From: CAZSDU01 sp964605775
GTDB lineage: Bacteria > Bacteroidota > Bacteroidia > Bacteroidales > FEN-979
Length of the DNA: 64,000 bases
NCBI GenBank assembly: GCA_964605775.1
Contig: CAZSDU010000005.1
Location: 70,700-134,699 of the forward strand
Direction: 5' to 3'
The notes under the pieces are model-generated. The model had not been told where the DNA came from. It saw only the letters and a program-made list of their open reading frames with translations, and searched no databases. The translations under genes and the position numbers were made by a program. Below, in pieces: positions 62,283 through 64,000 of the stretch; the stretch's first letter is position 1, and every line of letters begins with the position of its first letter.

Positions 62283-62789
62283 ATGAAACCCATGAAAACC
62301 CGGTTAAACCTCATTCTGGCCATTGTGTTTACCACCTGTTCCATGGCTGCCATTGCCGCAGACGATGATTGCCCCTGCCGAAAAAAACCGAAAATCATCA
62401 TCGTACCTCCCGTTAAAGTAGTGCCTCCCGCTCCGGTCAAACAATTTAAAACCTATCCGCTGTTTGATAAAGGCTTTGATGTACCGGATCCCAATATGTG
62501 CGCCGGCGGTATGATGCGCCCCAAAGAAAACCTGCAGTTCCGCATCATGCCGAACCCTGTCGATCAAACCCTCAATGTCATCTATACCACTGCTGAACCA
62601 GGCAATGTCAAGATCGAGATTCTCGACTGCTCCGGAGCCGTGTTGAGAACCCTCATGCAAGAGTATCAGGAGGACGGACTGAAGGTGCGTTCCTTCGACG
62701 TGTACAATAAGATACGCCCGGGCATCGCTTACGTCAGGGTAAGCAATAACGGGCAAGTGCTCATCGTGGAAAAGATGTTCAAACAATAA
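62283..62789 (+). CDS. Small secreted protein with T9SS-like sorting tail
   Basis: A 168-residue exported protein; ATG 62283 or 62292. A signal peptide (LILAIVFTTCSMAAIAA) is followed by a CPC motif and a proline-rich segment of alternating VPP (about 42-56). The last about 80 residues resemble a T9SS type A sorting domain: FRIMPNPVDQTLNVIYTT, IEILDCSGAVLRTL and a final VEKMFKQ. So nearly half of the protein is the sorting module. It may be a small surface peptide or part of a degraded larger protein; no catalytic motif is seen. Confidence 0.8.
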   Translation: MKPMKTRLNLILAIVFTTCSMAAIAADDDCPCRKKPKIIIVPPVKVVPPAPVKQFKTYPLFDKGFDVPDPNMCAGGMMRPKENLQFRIMPNPVDQTLNVIYTTAEPGNVKIEILDCSGAVLRTLMQEYQEDGLKVRSFDVYNKIRPGIAYVRVSNNGQVLIVEKMFKQ

Positions 62790-62944
62790 TCCGGCTAAAG
62801 CAAGCTGTTTCCAGGGACATTCAGGCTTCGGGATGTCTTTTTTGTTTTATCTGCTAATGTTGTCTATCTTTGTTTTCCTGATACGGCAACATTTCTCCCG
62901 ATGACCCCGGAACATCTGGAGAATCATCCCATTTTGCAAGGTTC

Positions 62945-62988
62945 AACTGTCTAAAATTTAGACAGTAGTGTCTAAATTTTAGACAGTT
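62945..62988. terminator. Perfect 20-bp palindrome, terminator or operator
   Basis: Arms of 20 nt (starting AACTGTCTAAAATTT) pair without mismatch around a 4-nt loop GTAG, followed by T-rich DNA. Each arm contains a smaller palindrome, TGTCTAAA-n-TTTAGACA. The T-run fits an intrinsic terminator for the preceding gene; the nested symmetry also fits a protein-binding operator for the following gene at 63082. Confidence 0.7.
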
Positions 62989-63081
62989 TTTTCTTATTCA
63001 ATTTTTTTAAATGCTTAAAATCAGGCTATTAATATTTTGGCCTGATTTTTGCTTATAGATAAGTCCATAAAACAAATCCCC

Positions 63082-64000
63082 ATGAGATATTTTATGATTT
63101 CCCTGCTATTTTTTTCTTCCATCTTCCTTTCTGCCCAAACCCATAAAAACGGGGAACCCCTTCTCCCGTTAAATCCCGGAAGATCGGTCATATTCGGAAA
63201 AGATATTGTCATCCACGACCAAGCTGATCGGGATCAACAGAGCATTGCCGTTTGTTCAGCTTTTAATGGATGGCTGTATGCTGCGTATTCATACGATTCA
63301 ATTGGCGTTCTTTGGCTTTCCGTTTGGAGATCTACGGATAATGGTATGCATTGGGAAAATCTTCGCGAGGGCCCATTAGAAGTTGGAGATCGCATAATAA
63401 AAAACTTAGATATTGCAGTTTGTGGGAATAATGAGGCAAATCTTAAAATTTTTTTTGCAGGAGTGATTGTAAACAACAATTCAGTATATGGCCAGGGTAA
63501 TGTTTGGAGATCCAATGCAAATACCATTGAATTTGAAAAATTTCTCATCACTGCAGCTAATACTTATGATCTTGCCTTTGTAAATGACTTTTTATATCCT
63601 GCCTATAATTCAAATCCATATAGCGTGGGTATTATTTTTTCACAAGTTGATTTTATTTATGGGGAATGCCTTTTTTATGCGTCCTCGGAAGATGGGGGAG
63701 AAACTACATTAATCAATGATACTCTTGGTATATCCGTAATACCTTTTCGTAAAGTCAGTCTCTCTTACGGGAGAAGTCCTTTGTGGAATACCGGCAGATC
63801 CTATGCAATGTGGGAACAGGCGGACAATATCAATTCTCCCACCGGTCATATCTATACCGCCCATACAGATCCCAACTTCAACAGTCAGTTTACCCGACCG
63901 GTATGCATCGACAGCCTGGATCCCTCGGCCATCAATCTTTGCCGTAACCCGGTCATTGCCTGCCAGTACAGCGATACCGATAACGACAGCGCCAACCTGA
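63082..64000 (+). CDS. Secreted propeller-like protein, 5' part (runs off window)
   Basis: An open frame of 306 codons that continues beyond the window. A signal peptide (MISLLFFSSIFLSAQ) is clear. The following sequence has repeating blocks of the WRSTDNGMHWENL and SSEDGGET type, the BNR-like Asp-Gly-x-x-W pattern, and much beta-strand character. This suggests a propeller-containing exported protein like the one at 32285-35308, and by analogy it may end in a T9SS sorting domain, which cannot be seen here. Several Cys and Trp are conserved-looking but no catalytic site is visible. Confidence 0.82.
   Translation, partial: MRYFMISLLFFSSIFLSAQTHKNGEPLLPLNPGRSVIFGKDIVIHDQADRDQQSIAVCSAFNGWLYAAYSYDSIGVLWLSVWRSTDNGMHWENLREGPLEVGDRIIKNLDIAVCGNNEANLKIFFAGVIVNNNSVYGQGNVWRSNANTIEFEKFLITAANTYDLAFVNDFLYPAYNSNPYSVGIIFSQVDFIYGECLFYASSEDGGETTLINDTLGISVIPFRKVSLSYGRSPLWNTGRSYAMWEQADNINSPTGHIYTAHTDPNFNSQFTRPVCIDSLDPSAINLCRNPVIACQYSDTDNDSANL

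Overview
The window looks like a piece of a Bacteroidota chromosome, probably a Bacteroidales-like anaerobe assembled from a metagenome. The evidence is: several secreted proteins with type IX secretion (T9SS) C-terminal sorting tails, TAnnTTTG-type promoters in front of many genes, few Shine-Dalgarno sequences, and typical Bacteroidota families (DUF5916 barrel, SPFH/DUF1648 cluster, M2 peptidase, EF-G paralog). A run of 100 N at 13738-13837 marks a scaffold join. I saw no tRNA, rRNA, CRISPR array, phage or transposase gene.

Layout. 1-6.05 kb: start of pbpC and a large alpha-2-macroglobulin lipoprotein. 6.15-7.3 kb: a small lipoprotein plus PepSY-type membrane protein pair, then an RRM protein. 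7.8-11.2 kb: a four-gene minus-strand operon led by an SPFH-GYF_2 protein. 11.6-14.35 kb: prolyl oligopeptidase, then a decayed 1-Cys peroxiredoxin cut by the gap. 14.35-17.8 kb: SPFH, membrane, ribbon-helix-helix and DUF1648 genes, then tyrS. 17.8-26.3 kb: T9SS cargo, a lumazine-binding/redoxin protein, an S41 and an M2 peptidase. 26.4-31.5 kb: cysS, a class C beta-lactamase-like protein and threonine dehydrogenase. 31.6-41.2 kb: an anti-sigma-like protein, T9SS BNR-repeat protein, ADP-forming acyl-CoA synthetase with GNAT domain, thioredoxin-like protein and DUF5916 barrel. 41.4-49.9 kb: a carboxylate-symporter locus with a very large fused exonuclease/Cache/PAS/CBS/nucleotidyltransferase protein. 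49.9-54.9 kb: a minus-strand operon kbl2-acpS-acs-acp-kbl1. 55-57.1 kb: two small lipoproteins and an iron alcohol dehydrogenase. 57.1-57.66 kb: a four-helix-bundle gene flanked by inverted repeats. 57.7-62.1 kb: MFS transporter, EF-G paralog lacking the catalytic histidine, PfkB kinase. 62.3-64 kb: a small T9SS-tailed protein and a truncated secreted protein.

How the genes work together. Tdh and Kbl would convert threonine to glycine and acetyl-CoA. The symporter, AMP-forming acetyl-CoA synthetase and ADP-forming synthetase give several routes between acetate-like acids and acyl-CoA. The fused sensor beside the symporter may tie substrate sensing to its control. The kbl2-acpS-acs-acp-kbl1 operon could instead be a carrier-protein pathway joining an activated acid to an amino acid.

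The most unusual features are the fused sensor, the kbl/acp operon, the EF-G paralog with DTPGF in place of DTPGH, the inverted-repeat four-helix-bundle cassette, and a scattered family of 7-8 nt purine-rich repeat tracts, one lying in frame inside cysS.
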